In this document: one piece after another, positions 1-8,299 of the stretch
How positions within the stretch are numbered: the first letter of the stretch is position 1
How the letters are laid out: each line of letters starts with the position of its first letter
Source: Rhizobium sophorae
GTDB lineage: Bacteria; Pseudomonadota; Alphaproteobacteria; Rhizobiales; Rhizobiaceae
Direction of reading: 5' to 3'
DNA length: 39,891 nt
Assembly: GCF_013087515.1 (NCBI RefSeq)
Contig: NZ_JABFCN010000060.1
Coordinates: 1 to 39,891, forward strand
Made by a program: the position numbers and the translations under genes
The notes under the pieces: generated by a model
Told to the model about the DNA's origin: nothing
The model's database searches: none
What the model saw: the letters and a program-made list of their open reading frames with translations, nothing else

Positions 1-209
1 AATCATGCGAAACTCGCCGCGCACTCTCTCCCGCGAAGCGGGTTCGTGCATGAGGGCGCGATCCTGCCGTGGTCGAGGTCGCATATCGGCCCAAAGCGCA
101 CAAGAGGTTGCTCTGTCGTCCCTGCTGGCGGGGCTCGTCCATTCGAATTCTGGACGTCAAACTACCCACCTAGCCTATGAGTCCGCGGAGTTCGTCGTTG
201 CGCCAGGCG

Positions 210-1367
210 CTAGAAAATCTTCTCGGTGGGAAGTCCGAGCGCGAATGAACCCGCGTATTGCGCCTGGGCTCCGGGCTGCATCGGATGATAGCGAGCGCCC
301 TGTATGTCACGGAAGCAGCGCTCCAGCCCGTTCTCTCGATAGAATGCCGCGCCACCTGCGACCTCCATTGCAAGCTCCGTCACCTCGATAGCGTGCCGTG
401 CGACCAAGGAACGGCCGATCATAACCTCGTTGACGGTTTCCGCGGACGGTTCGTTTCGAGCAACTACCTCTAACATCCAGCGATGCGCGATCTGTGCGGC
501 CCTCAGAGACGTTTCCATGCGCCCGACCAACCCGATCACATGATCGCTGTTGGCCTTGCTACGGACCATCTTGACTGCGATGTCGCGGGCGCTCTCGGCG
601 ACGCCAAGATAGACCGCGTAGATCAGAGGAAACGCGATCACGCCGATGACTTGAAATACTGGATGCCATTGCCCCGCGCTTCTGGAAAATGCGACACTCG
701 CATCCGGCACGAAGAGGTTTTCGATGATGATATCGTTTGACCCGGTTCCCCTCATTCCAAGTGTTCGCCAAGTATCCTCTATCGAAACCTCTGGCGATGC
801 CATCGGAACGCCAAAATGAATGACGGAGCGCGCGCCGTCCTGCTCTTCATAAACGGCACCGGTCATCAGGATGTTTCCTGCCGCCGCGCCGGAAGTGAAG
901 CGTTTACGCGCGGTGATCCGGTATCCGCCATCAACTTTCATGGCCTTGCCCGATCCGCCGATCCAGTCCGATCCGCCGCTCGAGAGCAATATGATTTGCT
1001 CCGATGCAACACGTCTCAGGAGCGGCTCCACCGCGGCCACCTTTTGATGCCGCCAGCGCCAGGCGGGGATGGCGACTTGATGGGTATGCATGGAAAAGGC
1101 AAGCGCAGTGGACCCACATGCATGAGCAATGGATTTGAGCATCTCAGAAAGTTCGGGCACTTCCGCGCCCAGCCCGCCCAATTCGATTGGAACGCCTGCC
1201 CGCACGAGTCCAGATTCCTTTAGCAGTGCATAATTCTCGCCGACGAAGGTGTTGCTCTCGTCGATCGATGCGGCGCGTTGCGCGATGGTGGGCAGGACCG
1301 AATTGGTTAGTTCGACAATGGTCCGACCGCCGGCAAGGTTCTGTTTTGGTTCTGTAAGCCCGAGCAT
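210..1367 (-). CDS. Acyl-CoA dehydrogenase-family flavoprotein
   Basis: A 385-residue protein with the acyl-CoA dehydrogenase fold. The N-terminal helical part contains ELGGLGAEVPELS, followed by a helical stretch with a HACGSTALAFSMHTHQ-type motif, a central beta region (SDWIGGSGKAMKVDGG, FTSGAAAG, TWRTLGMRGTGSNDI) and a C-terminal helical region ending in EVAGGAAFYRENGLERCFRD. TLGMRGTGSND is the usual FAD and substrate-domain signature. The start was placed at ATG 1367 because AGGAGG lies seven bases upstream; a longer in-frame start at 1415 has no such site. The gene is divergent from an HxlR regulator, which probably controls it. This family includes true dehydrogenases and flavin-dependent monooxygenases of the DszC type; the sequence alone does not decide between them. 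The substrate is unknown. Confidence 0.85.
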   Translation of the reverse strand: MLGLTEPKQNLAGGRTIVELTNSVLPTIAQRAASIDESNTFVGENYALLKESGLVRAGVPIELGGLGAEVPELSEMLKSIAHACGSTALAFSMHTHQVAIPAWRWRHQKVAAVEPLLRRVASEQIILLSSGGSDWIGGSGKAMKVDGGYRITARKRFTSGAAAGNILMTGAVYEEQDGARSVIHFGVPMASPEVSIEDTWRTLGMRGTGSNDIIIENLFVPDASVAFSRSAGQWHPVFQVIGVIAFPLIYAVYLGVAESARDIAVKMVRSKANSDHVIGLVGRMETSLRAAQIAHRWMLEVVARNEPSAETVNEVMIGRSLVARHAIEVTELAMEVAGGAAFYRENGLERCFRDIQGARYHPMQPGAQAQYAGSFALGLPTEKIF

Positions 1368-1425
1368 ATCAATGCCTCCTATCTCGTGAGGATTGAGACT
1401 CTGCGCTCGTTTCACAATTGCGGCT

Positions 1426-1442
1426 AGTACACGAACTGTACT
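1426..1442. promoter_or_regulatory. Candidate HxlR operator, AGTAC-N7-GTACT
   Basis: A perfect 5-bp inverted repeat, AGTAC and GTACT, separated by 7 bases, sits in the 166-bp gap between the divergent acyl-CoA-dehydrogenase-like and HxlR genes. HxlR-family dimers often bind short GTAC-type inverted repeats, so autoregulation and control of the divergent gene are plausible. This is an inference from position and symmetry. Confidence 0.45.
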
Positions 1443-1533
1443 GAACGCCGCCGGACGTATGGCCAGGCAAGGAGCATTTGGCGGACCGGTTGTTTTGCAA
1501 TATTGTGCCTGATCCAGACCGGTGGAGGTCCTT

Positions 1534-2226
1534 ATGGTAGAGCGTGACGGCTACGGGCAATTCTGTCCAGTATCAATGGCGTCGGAAATCCTCTGCTCGC
1601 GGTGGACGACCTTGGTCGTCCGCGAATTTCTTTGCGGATCGACGCGCTTTAATGAGTTGCGTCGCGGTCTACCAAAAATGTCTCCGGCACTCCTATCAAA
1701 ACGACTGAAAGAACTAGAACAATCGGGCGTCATCACGGTGACAAGGAGTGCGAACGGCATTACCGATTACCAACTCACGGCAGCGGGCGAAGAATTGAGA
1801 CCTCTGATCATCGGTCTCGGAAATTGGGCTCAACGGTGGATGGAATCGCGACTTTCCTTGAAGAATCTCGACCCTTCTCTGCTCATGTGGGACATGCGGC
1901 GGAGCCTCGATACAAGAAGACTTCCGACCCGCCGTTGTACGATACAGTTTCTGTACCCGGAACTTTCGGCCGCGCAAAAGAGCTGGTGGCTTGTGGTCGA
2001 AGACGGAAAAGTCGATCTCTGCAACTTCGATCCGGGCTATGATGTAGACCTTCTCGTTGAAGGGTCGCTCCGTTCGATGACCGCAATTTGGATGGGCCTC
2101 ACGACCATACGTCAGGAAACCGATGCAGAAACGTTGAAACTTGAAGGGGACAGGGTCCTCGCGCGGGACATGCAGGAATGGCTCGGTCTTAGTGTGTTTG
2201 CCAAAACCCCCCGGATGAGGGCTTGA
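1534..2226 (+). CDS. HxlR-family transcriptional regulator
   Basis: A 230-residue regulator. Residues about 10-95 form the HxlR winged helix: CPVSMASEILCSRWTTLVVRE, then RFNELRRGLPKMSPALLSKRLKELE and a wing with TDYQLTAAGEEL. The C-terminal half (about 130 residues, with WWLVVEDGKVDLCNFDPGYD) resembles the SCP2-like ligand pocket seen in longer HxlR proteins. The start at ATG 1534 follows GGAGG at five bases; an upstream GTG at 1522 overlaps that ribosome-binding site and is less likely. The Cys near the N-terminus (FCPVS) is typical of this family and is redox-active in some members. It probably regulates the divergent flavoprotein gene. Confidence 0.9.
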   Translation: MVERDGYGQFCPVSMASEILCSRWTTLVVREFLCGSTRFNELRRGLPKMSPALLSKRLKELEQSGVITVTRSANGITDYQLTAAGEELRPLIIGLGNWAQRWMESRLSLKNLDPSLLMWDMRRSLDTRRLPTRRCTIQFLYPELSAAQKSWWLVVEDGKVDLCNFDPGYDVDLLVEGSLRSMTAIWMGLTTIRQETDAETLKLEGDRVLARDMQEWLGLSVFAKTPRMRA

Positions 2227-2595
2227 ACCATCGAAGGCGAGTGGTTCTGACGGATACATCCAGCAACGAAGACCCGTCATCCAGCCGGAAAATTGGCACG
2301 CACTCCTGCAGAAGCCGATGCCCGCTCTTGGCGCATAGCCGCTCAATCGACTGCTAAAACCGGAATGAGCCGCCGCCGGCAGCAGCTTTCGGCGTAGACG
2401 ATCTGGCTCTTGGATGACGGAACTGCGGGCGCGCAAAGCAGCCGCATCCTTCAACAACGAACAGATGTCCGCCTCGGGTCGAAAGCCGCCTCCGGTAGCG
2501 TTTGCTACCTGATCCCACTCTTCGTGGCAGTGCACCACCCTTGACGGACGGCCGTGATCGCTTAGTCTGCTGTCATCATCCTCCGGAGCATTTCC
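2227..2595. other. Intergenic region without a recognisable gene
   Basis: About 370 bases between the HxlR gene and the LysE-type exporter. Reading frames cross it on both strands, but none shows a recognisable motif, a plausible ribosome-binding site or family resemblance. It may hold a decayed gene remnant. The last bases provide GGAG before the exporter start. Confidence 0.5.
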
Positions 2596-3237
2596 ATGAC
2601 GCAGTCTTTGCTCTTCGGCGCCTTTCTGGCGGCGCTCTTTTATGTGCTCATTCCGGGACCCGCCTTCCTGCAACTGCTCGGCATCGGCGCCGGGCAGGGG
2701 CGCAAGGCCGGCGCCTTCTTCATGATGGGGCATCTGGTCGGGGATCTTATCTGGTCGTCGCTGGCGCTGATCGCGATCGTCGGCGCAAAGACGATCGGAA
2801 CCTTGGTCTTCGACCTGCTCGGCCTCGCCTGCGGCTTCTACCTCGCCTGGATCGGCTGGAGTGCCGTCAATGCCAAGCCGAAAGCGGAAGGGCAGGCGCT
2901 TGTTGTGGTCGAGCGGCCGTTTCGCCGCGGTCTGATCTTCGGCGTCACCAATCCAAAGGGTTATCCGGTGGCGCTCGCCACCTTCACTGCACTCGTTGCA
3001 GGCTCGGCCGGCGCGCTCGATTTCGAGGCGCTGCCGGTGCTTCTCGGCGTGTCGTTCGTCGGTTTCGTGACGGCCGACATCATCCTGATCGGCATCATCG
3101 GCGCCGGTACGGTGCGCCGCTTCTATCGTGCCCATGAACGGCTGATCGTGCGCTGCTCCGGCGTGCTTTTCATGGGATTTGCCGCTCAGGCGCTCTGGCA
3201 CGCAACGCCCGGCCTGCTCGGCTGGCGCAAGGCCTGA
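2596..3237 (+). CDS. LysE/RhtB-family amino acid exporter
   Basis: A 213-residue membrane protein of the LysE/RhtB family, which exports amino acids or related compounds in exchange for protons. The N-terminal segment (FLAALFYVLIPGPAFLQLLG) carries the family PGPA signature. NPKGYPVALATF matches the conserved NPK motif before the fourth segment. Five to six hydrophobic segments can be traced, and the length is normal for the family. GGAG lies about ten bases upstream of the ATG. The substrate cannot be told from sequence. The gene stands alone and is followed immediately by a palindromic repeat that may act as its 3' end. Confidence 0.88.
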   Translation: MTQSLLFGAFLAALFYVLIPGPAFLQLLGIGAGQGRKAGAFFMMGHLVGDLIWSSLALIAIVGAKTIGTLVFDLLGLACGFYLAWIGWSAVNAKPKAEGQALVVVERPFRRGLIFGVTNPKGYPVALATFTALVAGSAGALDFEALPVLLGVSFVGFVTADIILIGIIGAGTVRRFYRAHERLIVRCSGVLFMGFAAQALWHATPGLLGWRKA

Positions 3238-3240
3238 TTA

Positions 3241-3335
3241 AAGCGCGTCGCTCCAAACGTGCAACATGCGACGCGCTTGTTCTTCGATTTATGCATGTCG
3301 CCCAAAACTGCCGCGCACTTTTGGGCGACATGCAT
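3241..3335. repeat. Two-part palindromic mosaic repeat
   Basis: Two perfect inverted repeats in tandem lie between converging genes. The first has arms AAGCGCGTCG (3241-3250) and CGACGCGCTT (3269-3278). The second has 17-bp arms beginning ATGCATGTCGCCCAAAA (3291-3307) and its complement (3319-3335) around an 11-base loop. The layout is that of rhizobial intergenic mosaic elements. It can form strong hairpins in transcripts from either side and may serve as a bidirectional terminator or RNA stabiliser. Confidence 0.8.
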
Positions 3336-3339
3336 GAGG

Positions 3340-3771
3340 TCAGGCATTCAGGAAGCTGACGATCGATTTCAGCGTCTGGACCTCGTCAGAATCGCCGATC
3401 GACATGGCGATCTGTAGCTGGTTCTGGTAATAATCGAGGAAATTGAAGCTGGTGCCGTCAGTGACATTGGAGAGATCGATGATGTTGCCGAGCGGATCGA
3501 TCGCATGCATCGGCAGCGGTTCGGAGATCGCGGCGTAGGTGTTTTGATCGATCAGGCCACTATCGAAACCCTGGCGTGCGTAATTGCGCAGCTCTCCAGG
3601 GCTGACCGCGGTGAAATCCGGGCCTTCGCCAACATTGTCTTCGATCTGGAACGAGGCCGGGGCGGGAGCTCTGGTCTCAATTTCAATATCAGAGGTCTTC
3701 GAACTTTTTGCGTTATTAGGATTGTTTTTAAAAAGCAAACTCTGAGAAGACCGCACAGAAAAAATTTCCAT
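3340..3771 (-). CDS. Hypothetical 143-residue protein
   Basis: I do not recognise this family. It is a 143-residue soluble, acidic protein with no signal peptide or membrane segment. The first 40 residues are Ser/Asn/Lys-rich and look disordered. The rest contains AVSPGELRNYARQGFDSGLI and a C-terminal helix (VQTLKSIVSFLNA). The first half of the coding region is more AT-rich than its neighbours. The start at 3771 has AGGGGA about nine bases upstream. A full CtrA-type box lies 66 bases upstream, which suggests cell-cycle or motility-linked expression. It is divergent from the M3 peptidase gene. Confidence 0.7.
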   Translation of the reverse strand: MEIFSVRSSQSLLFKNNPNNAKSSKTSDIEIETRAPAPASFQIEDNVGEGPDFTAVSPGELRNYARQGFDSGLIDQNTYAAISEPLPMHAIDPLGNIIDLSNVTDGTSFNFLDYYQNQLQIAMSIGDSDEVQTLKSIVSFLNA

Positions 3772-3836
3772 GGCGCATGTCCCCTTACAAGAAGATCACC
3801 TGGAAACTAGCGCTTGCGCGTGATTCGCGTCAATCG

Positions 3837-3851
3837 TTAACGATTGGTTAA
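3837..3851. promoter_or_regulatory. CtrA-type box, TTAA-N7-TTAA
   Basis: TTAA, seven bases, then TTAA exactly matches the full CtrA consensus of alphaproteobacteria. The left half also lies within a perfect 16-bp palindrome, CAATCGTTAACGATTG (3831-3846). The box is between the divergent hypothetical protein gene (start 3771) and the M3 peptidase gene (start 4001), so either could be the target; the first is closer. Confidence 0.5.
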
Positions 3852-3880
3852 TTTTCACGTATCAATTGTTGTCCACCAGA

Positions 3881-3911
3881 TTTGGCAGGCGCTCGCCAAA
3901 TTTGGCAGGCG
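3881..3911. promoter_or_regulatory. Direct repeats and palindrome, candidate operator
   Basis: TTTGGCAGGCG occurs at 3881-3891 and again at 3901-3911, exactly 20 bp apart, or two helical turns. Between them lies the perfect 12-bp palindrome GCCAAATTTGGC (3895-3906). The set is 90 to 120 bases upstream of the M3 peptidase start. It has the form of a dimer or tetramer binding site; no adjacent regulator is evident. Confidence 0.4.
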
Positions 3912-4000
3912 GGGCAAAAGGTCCTTCCCGGCAACATACCAATTCTATGACGGGTCTCCTATATTGCCGATTCACTTGCATGCCAAAAAGGAATTCTCCG

Positions 4001-6073
4001 ATGCCTTCTCCACATGATTTCAATCCGGCGCTGATAACCTGGGACGGTCTTCACGGCCTGCCGCGTTTCGATGCCCTGGATGACGGCGATTTCGCCGCCG
4101 CCTTCGAAGCCGCACTTGCCGCGCATGAAAATGAGATCGACGAGATTGCCGGAAACGGCGATGCGCCGACATTCGACAATACGGTCGTGGCGCTGGAGAT
4201 TGCCGGCGACGCGCTGTCGCGTGTTTCGGCGCTGTTCTGGAACAAGGCGGGCGCGCATACCAATGATGTGATCCAGGCGCTGGAGCGGGAGATCTCGCCG
4301 AAGATGTCGCGCCACTATTCGAAGATCGGCATGAATGCAGCGCTTTTTGCCCGCATCGACACGCTCTGGGAGAATCGCGAGACGCTTGGCCTGACGCTCG
4401 AACAGACACGCGTTCTGGAACGCCACTGGAAAGGTTTCGTCAAATCGGGCGCCAAGCTTGACAAGGCCGAGCAGGAAAAACTCGCCGCGATCAATGAAAA
4501 GCTTGCCGCCCTCGGGACGCAATTCGGCCAGAACGTGCTGGCCGACGAAAAGGCCTGGGCGCTGGTCCTTTCGGACAGCGCCGAGCTCGAGGGCCTGCCG
4601 GAATTCCTTCGCGACGCGATGGCGGCAGCAGCGCGCGAGCGCGGCGAGGAGGGCAAATATGCGGTGACGCTGTCGCGCTCGATCATCGAGCCCTTCCTCA
4701 CCTTCTCGGAGCGCCGCGATCTGCGCGAGCAGGCTTTCAAGGCGTGGGTGGCGCGCGGCGAAAATGACGGGGAGACGGACAATCGCGCCGTCATCAGGGA
4801 AATGCTGGCGCTGCGCCATCAGGTGGCGACGCTGCTTGGCTACGGCAATTTCGCAGAGCTGAAACTCGACAATACGATGGCGAAGACGGCGGATGCGGTG
4901 AACGACCTGCTCAAGGCCGTCTGGGCGCGGGCGGTGAAACGCGCCGGCGAGGAGGAGGCCGATATCGCGGCGCTGATCACCGAGGAAGGCCGGAACCACG
5001 AGGTGATGCCCTGGGATTGGCGCCACTATGCCGAAAAGATCCGGGCGCGGAAGTTCGATTTCTCCGAGGCCGAGCTCAAGCCTTATCTCCAGCTCGAGAA
5101 GATCATCGAAGCCTGCTTCGACGTGGCCGGCCGGCTGTTCGGCATCCGGGCCGTCGAGAAAAAGGGTGTGGCCGCCTATCACCCTGACGTCAGGGTGTTC
5201 GAAATCAGGGATCGCGAGGACAAGCTCGTCGCCCTGTTCCTTGGCGATTATTTCGCCCGCAGCTCGAAACGATCAGGCGCCTGGATGAGCTCGCTGCAAT
5301 CGCAGCACAGGCTGGAGCTGAAGAACGGCCGCCACGGTGAATTGCCGATCATCTACAATGTCTGCAACTTCGCCAAGCCGGCGCTGCTGTCGCTCGACGA
5401 TGCCCGCACGCTATTCCACGAATTCGGCCATGCGCTTCACGGCATGCTTTCGAACGTCACCTATCCCTCGGTTGCGGGCACCGGCGTCTCGCGCGATTTC
5501 GTCGAGCTGCCGTCGCAGCTCTATGAGCACTGGCTGACGGTGCCCGATATTCTGAAGCGCTATGCCGTGCATGTCGAAACCGGCGAGCCGATGCCGCAGG
5601 CCCTGCTCGACAAGGTACTTGCCGCCCGCACCTTCAATGCCGGCTTCAATACCGTCGAGTTCACCTCGTCGGCGCTTGTCGATATGGCGTTTCACACGCG
5701 CGAGGCCGTCGAGGATCCGATGGCGGTGCAGGCGGAGGTGCTGGCCGAGATCGGCATGCCGAAGTCGATCGTCATGCGCCATGCGACACCGCACTTCCAG
5801 CACATCTTCTCCGGCGGCTATTCGGCCGGCTATTACTCATACATGTGGTCGGAGGTGCTCGACGCCGACGCCTTTGCCGCCTTCGAGGAGACGGGAGACG
5901 CCTTCAACGGCGAGATGGCGCGCAAGCTCAAGGACAATATCTATTCCGTCGGCGGTTCGGTCGATCCGGAAGACGCCTACAAGGCCTTCCGCGGCAAGCT
6001 GCCGAGCCCGGATGCGATGCTTGTCAAAAAGGGACTTTCGACCTTCGAGGAATTGACAGGCAGCGACGCCTAA
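4001..6073 (+). CDS. M3-family oligopeptidase (oligopeptidase A / Dcp type)
   Basis: A 690-residue cytoplasmic zinc metallopeptidase of family M3, which degrades short peptides, including cleaved signal peptides. The catalytic HEFGH is at residues 473-477 in the segment DDARTLFHEFGHALHG, with the third zinc ligand expected in the following helix (DFVELPSQLYEHW). The C-terminal FSGGYSAGYYSYMWSEVLDADAF is the conserved substrate-binding segment with its Tyr pair. Length matches the family (about 680-700). The start ATG 4001 was chosen because it begins the family-like N-terminus and follows AAGGA; the open frame extends upstream to 3866 without family similarity. It is a single gene with a regulatory-looking upstream region. 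Confidence 0.93.
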   Translation: MPSPHDFNPALITWDGLHGLPRFDALDDGDFAAAFEAALAAHENEIDEIAGNGDAPTFDNTVVALEIAGDALSRVSALFWNKAGAHTNDVIQALEREISPKMSRHYSKIGMNAALFARIDTLWENRETLGLTLEQTRVLERHWKGFVKSGAKLDKAEQEKLAAINEKLAALGTQFGQNVLADEKAWALVLSDSAELEGLPEFLRDAMAAAARERGEEGKYAVTLSRSIIEPFLTFSERRDLREQAFKAWVARGENDGETDNRAVIREMLALRHQVATLLGYGNFAELKLDNTMAKTADAVNDLLKAVWARAVKRAGEEEADIAALITEEGRNHEVMPWDWRHYAEKIRARKFDFSEAELKPYLQLEKIIEACFDVAGRLFGIRAVEKKGVAAYHPDVRVFEIRDREDKLVALFLGDYFARSSKRSGAWMSSLQSQHRLELKNGRHGELPIIYNVCNFAKPALLSLDDARTLFHEFGHALHGMLSNVTYPSVAGTGVSRDFVELPSQLYEHWLTVPDILKRYAVHVETGEPMPQALLDKVLAARTFNAGFNTVEFTSSALVDMAFHTREAVEDPMAVQAEVLAEIGMPKSIVMRHATPHFQHIFSGGYSAGYYSYMWSEVLDADAFAAFEETGDAFNGEMARKLKDNIYSVGGSVDPEDAYKAFRGKLPSPDAMLVKKGLSTFEELTGSDA

Positions 6074-6231
6074 GACAATTTGATGACATGCCATGATGCG
6101 GCTGGGCGACAGCCTTGCCGCAGCTTTTGCGCGTTCCCCCCCTTTCGCAAACGCAAAAAAAACTGTATGGACGCCCCAAACTAATAGGCGCGCCCTCTAG
6201 AGCGTGCGCCCCAGCCTCAGAGATTTCACAT

Positions 6232-8052
6232 ATGGCACTTCGCAATATCGCGATCATCGCGCACGTTGACCATGGCAAAACGACCCTGGTGGATGAGCTT
6301 CTCAAGCAGTCCGGCTCGTTCCGCGAAAATCAGCGTGTCGCTGAACGCGTGATGGACTCGAATGATCTCGAAAAGGAACGCGGCATCACCATCCTCGCCA
6401 AGGCGACCTCGGTGGAATGGAAGGGTGTCCGCATCAACATCGTCGACACCCCCGGCCACGCCGACTTCGGTGGTGAAGTCGAGCGCATTCTCTCGATGGT
6501 GGATGGCGCGATCGTTCTCGTCGATGCGTCCGAAGGCCCGATGCCGCAGACCAAGTTCGTGGTCGGCAAGGCGCTGAAGGTTGGCCTTCGTCCAATCGTC
6601 GCGATCAACAAGATCGACCGTCCTGATGGCCGCCACGAAGAAGTGATCAACGAAGTCTTCGACCTCTTTGCGAACCTCGACGCGACCGACGAGCAGCTCG
6701 ACTTCCCGATCCTCTACGGTTCGGGCCGCGATGGCTGGATGAACGTCAATCCGGAAGGTCCGAAGGATCAGGGTCTTACGCCGCTTCTCGACCTGGTGCT
6801 CAAGCATGTTCCGGAGCCGACCGTCCACGAAGGTCCGTTCACGATGATCGGCACGATCCTCGAAGCCAACCCCTTCCTCGGTCGCATCATCACCGGTCGT
6901 ATCAATTCCGGTTCCATCAAGCCGAACCAGGCTGTGAAGGTTCTCCACGCAGACGGAAAGACGATCGAAACCGGCCGTATTTCGAAAATCCTCGCTTTCC
7001 GCGGCATCGAGCGCACGGCAATCGACGAAGCGCATCAGGGCGACATCGTCGCGATCGCCGGCCTTTCCAAGGGCACGGTCGCCGATACCTTCTGCGATCC
7101 CTCGGTCACCGAGCCGCTGCAGGCGCAACCGATCGATCCGCCGACTGTCACCATGTCGTTCATCGTCAACGATAGCCCGCTGGCCGGCACCGAAGGCGAC
7201 AAGGTGACGAGCCGCGTCATCCGCGACCGCCTCTTCAAGGAAGCAGAAGGCAACGTCGCCCTGAAGATCGAAGAAGCCGAAGGCAAGGATTCGTTCTATG
7301 TGTCCGGCCGCGGCGAACTTCAGCTCGCCGTTCTCATCGAAACCATGCGTCGCGAAGGCTTCGAGCTTGCCGTGTCGCGTCCGCGCGTCGTGATGCACAA
7401 GGACGAAAGCGGCCAGCTTCTTGAGCCGGTCGAGGAGGTCGTCATCGACGTCGACGAAGAACATTCCGGTGTCGTCGTGCAGAAGATGTCCGAGCGCAAG
7501 GCCGAAATGGTCGAGCTGCGTCCGTCGGGCGGCAACCGTCTCCGCCTGCGTTTCTACGCGCCGACCCGTGGCCTGATCGGCTACCAGTCGGAACTGCTGA
7601 CGGATACGCGCGGCACGGCGATCATGAACCGCCTGTTCCACGACTACCAGCCCTACAAGGGTGTGATCGGTGGCCGCGTCAATGGGGTGCTGCTCGCCAA
7701 CGCCCCCGGCGAAGCCGTCGCCTATGCGATGTTCAATTTGGAAGATCGTGGCCCGATGATCATCGAGCCGGGCGAAAAGGTCTATGCCGGCATGATCATC
7801 GGCATCCATTCGCGCGACAACGATCTTGAAGTCAACGTCCTGAAGGGCAAGCAGCTCACCAACATCCGCGCCGCCGGCAAGGACGAAGCGGTGAAGCTGA
7901 CGCCGCCGATCCGCATGACGCTTGATCGCGCGCTCTCCTGGATTCAGGATGACGAGTTGATGGAAGTGACGCCGAAGAATATTCGTCTGCGCAAGATGTA
8001 TCTCGACGCAAACGATCGCAAGCGTTTCGAAAAGTCTAAGGCGGCCCTCTGA
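6232..8052 (+). CDS. typA: Translational GTPase TypA/BipA
   Basis: A 606-residue ribosome-associated GTPase of the EF-G superfamily, involved in 50S assembly and stress or low-temperature growth. The G1 loop AHVDHGKTTL is at residues 10-19, G3 DTPGHADF at 72-79 and G4 NKID at 126-129. Domain II follows, then an EF-G-like domain III and the TypA-specific C-terminal domain (PTRGLIGYQSELLTDTRGTA). Length is typical. The start at ATG 6232 gives the canonical MALRNIAIIAHVDHGKTT N-terminus; a visible Shine-Dalgarno is weak. The gene ends with a palindromic repeat and then a clear rho-independent terminator. Confidence 0.97.
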   Translation: MALRNIAIIAHVDHGKTTLVDELLKQSGSFRENQRVAERVMDSNDLEKERGITILAKATSVEWKGVRINIVDTPGHADFGGEVERILSMVDGAIVLVDASEGPMPQTKFVVGKALKVGLRPIVAINKIDRPDGRHEEVINEVFDLFANLDATDEQLDFPILYGSGRDGWMNVNPEGPKDQGLTPLLDLVLKHVPEPTVHEGPFTMIGTILEANPFLGRIITGRINSGSIKPNQAVKVLHADGKTIETGRISKILAFRGIERTAIDEAHQGDIVAIAGLSKGTVADTFCDPSVTEPLQAQPIDPPTVTMSFIVNDSPLAGTEGDKVTSRVIRDRLFKEAEGNVALKIEEAEGKDSFYVSGRGELQLAVLIETMRREGFELAVSRPRVVMHKDESGQLLEPVEEVVIDVDEEHSGVVVQKMSERKAEMVELRPSGGNRLRLRFYAPTRGLIGYQSELLTDTRGTAIMNRLFHDYQPYKGVIGGRVNGVLLANAPGEAVAYAMFNLEDRGPMIIEPGEKVYAGMIIGIHSRDNDLEVNVLKGKQLTNIRAAGKDEAVKLTPPIRMTLDRALSWIQDDELMEVTPKNIRLRKMYLDANDRKRFEKSKAAL

Positions 8053-8054
8053 GA

Positions 8055-8106
8055 GCCATTCAAAGTGCTACAGCGTCTTGGGTCTCTCGAAAAGAGGCGC
8101 GGCGCT
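8055..8106. repeat. Copy 1 of a dispersed palindromic repeat
   Basis: This begins three bases after the typA stop. It shares GCCATTCAAA, TGC, ACAGCGTC and CGCGGCGCT in the same order with the element at 8810-8862, which lies directly after the next gene. The internal arms are degenerate here. The arrangement is that of a rhizobial intergenic mosaic repeat. Confidence 0.65.
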
Positions 8107-8120
8107 CGAGAGCAATCCTT

Positions 8121-8151
8121 AAAAACCCCGGCCCTCGTGCCGGGTTTTTTT
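8121..8151 (+). terminator. Rho-independent terminator of typA
   Basis: A GC stem with CCCGGC pairing GCCGGG around a short loop (CCTCGT), preceded by an A run and followed by seven T residues. It is positioned 70 bases after the typA stop codon, with no other gene between. Confidence 0.85.
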
Positions 8152-8187
8152 ATTGTGCGCCGCGTCGATTCCGTCTTGTGACAATCG

Positions 8188-8203
8188 TTAAAAAAGCGTT
8201 AAC
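8188..8203. promoter_or_regulatory. CtrA-type box, TTAA-N7-TTAAC
   Basis: TTAA, seven bases, then TTAAC is a full match to the CtrA consensus. It lies about 100 bases upstream of the GNAT acetyltransferase start and just after the typA terminator. Like the box at 3837-3851 it is preceded by CAATCG. Confidence 0.5.
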
Positions 8204-8299
8204 TTTTGATCATCGTCCACATATCAAGTCTGTGGGCAATCGATCACAATGCCTCTGCGCATATGGTTAGTTGCCTGCGGCGGGACCAGAGTAAACGTT

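Noticed and set aside
1714..3201. Long minus-strand open frame of 495 codons
   Set aside because: It is antisense to the HxlR and LysE-type genes, has low-complexity His/Arg/Asp-rich composition and no motif; a shadow of GC-rich coding.
6125..6158. TTTTGCG / CGCAAAA inverted repeat before typA
   Set aside because: Only seven-base arms around a 20-base loop, with no T run after it on the plus strand; not a convincing terminator.
6226..7809. Minus-strand open frame of 527 codons opposite typA
   Set aside because: Composition is typical of the antisense of a conserved GC-rich gene; typA is unambiguous.
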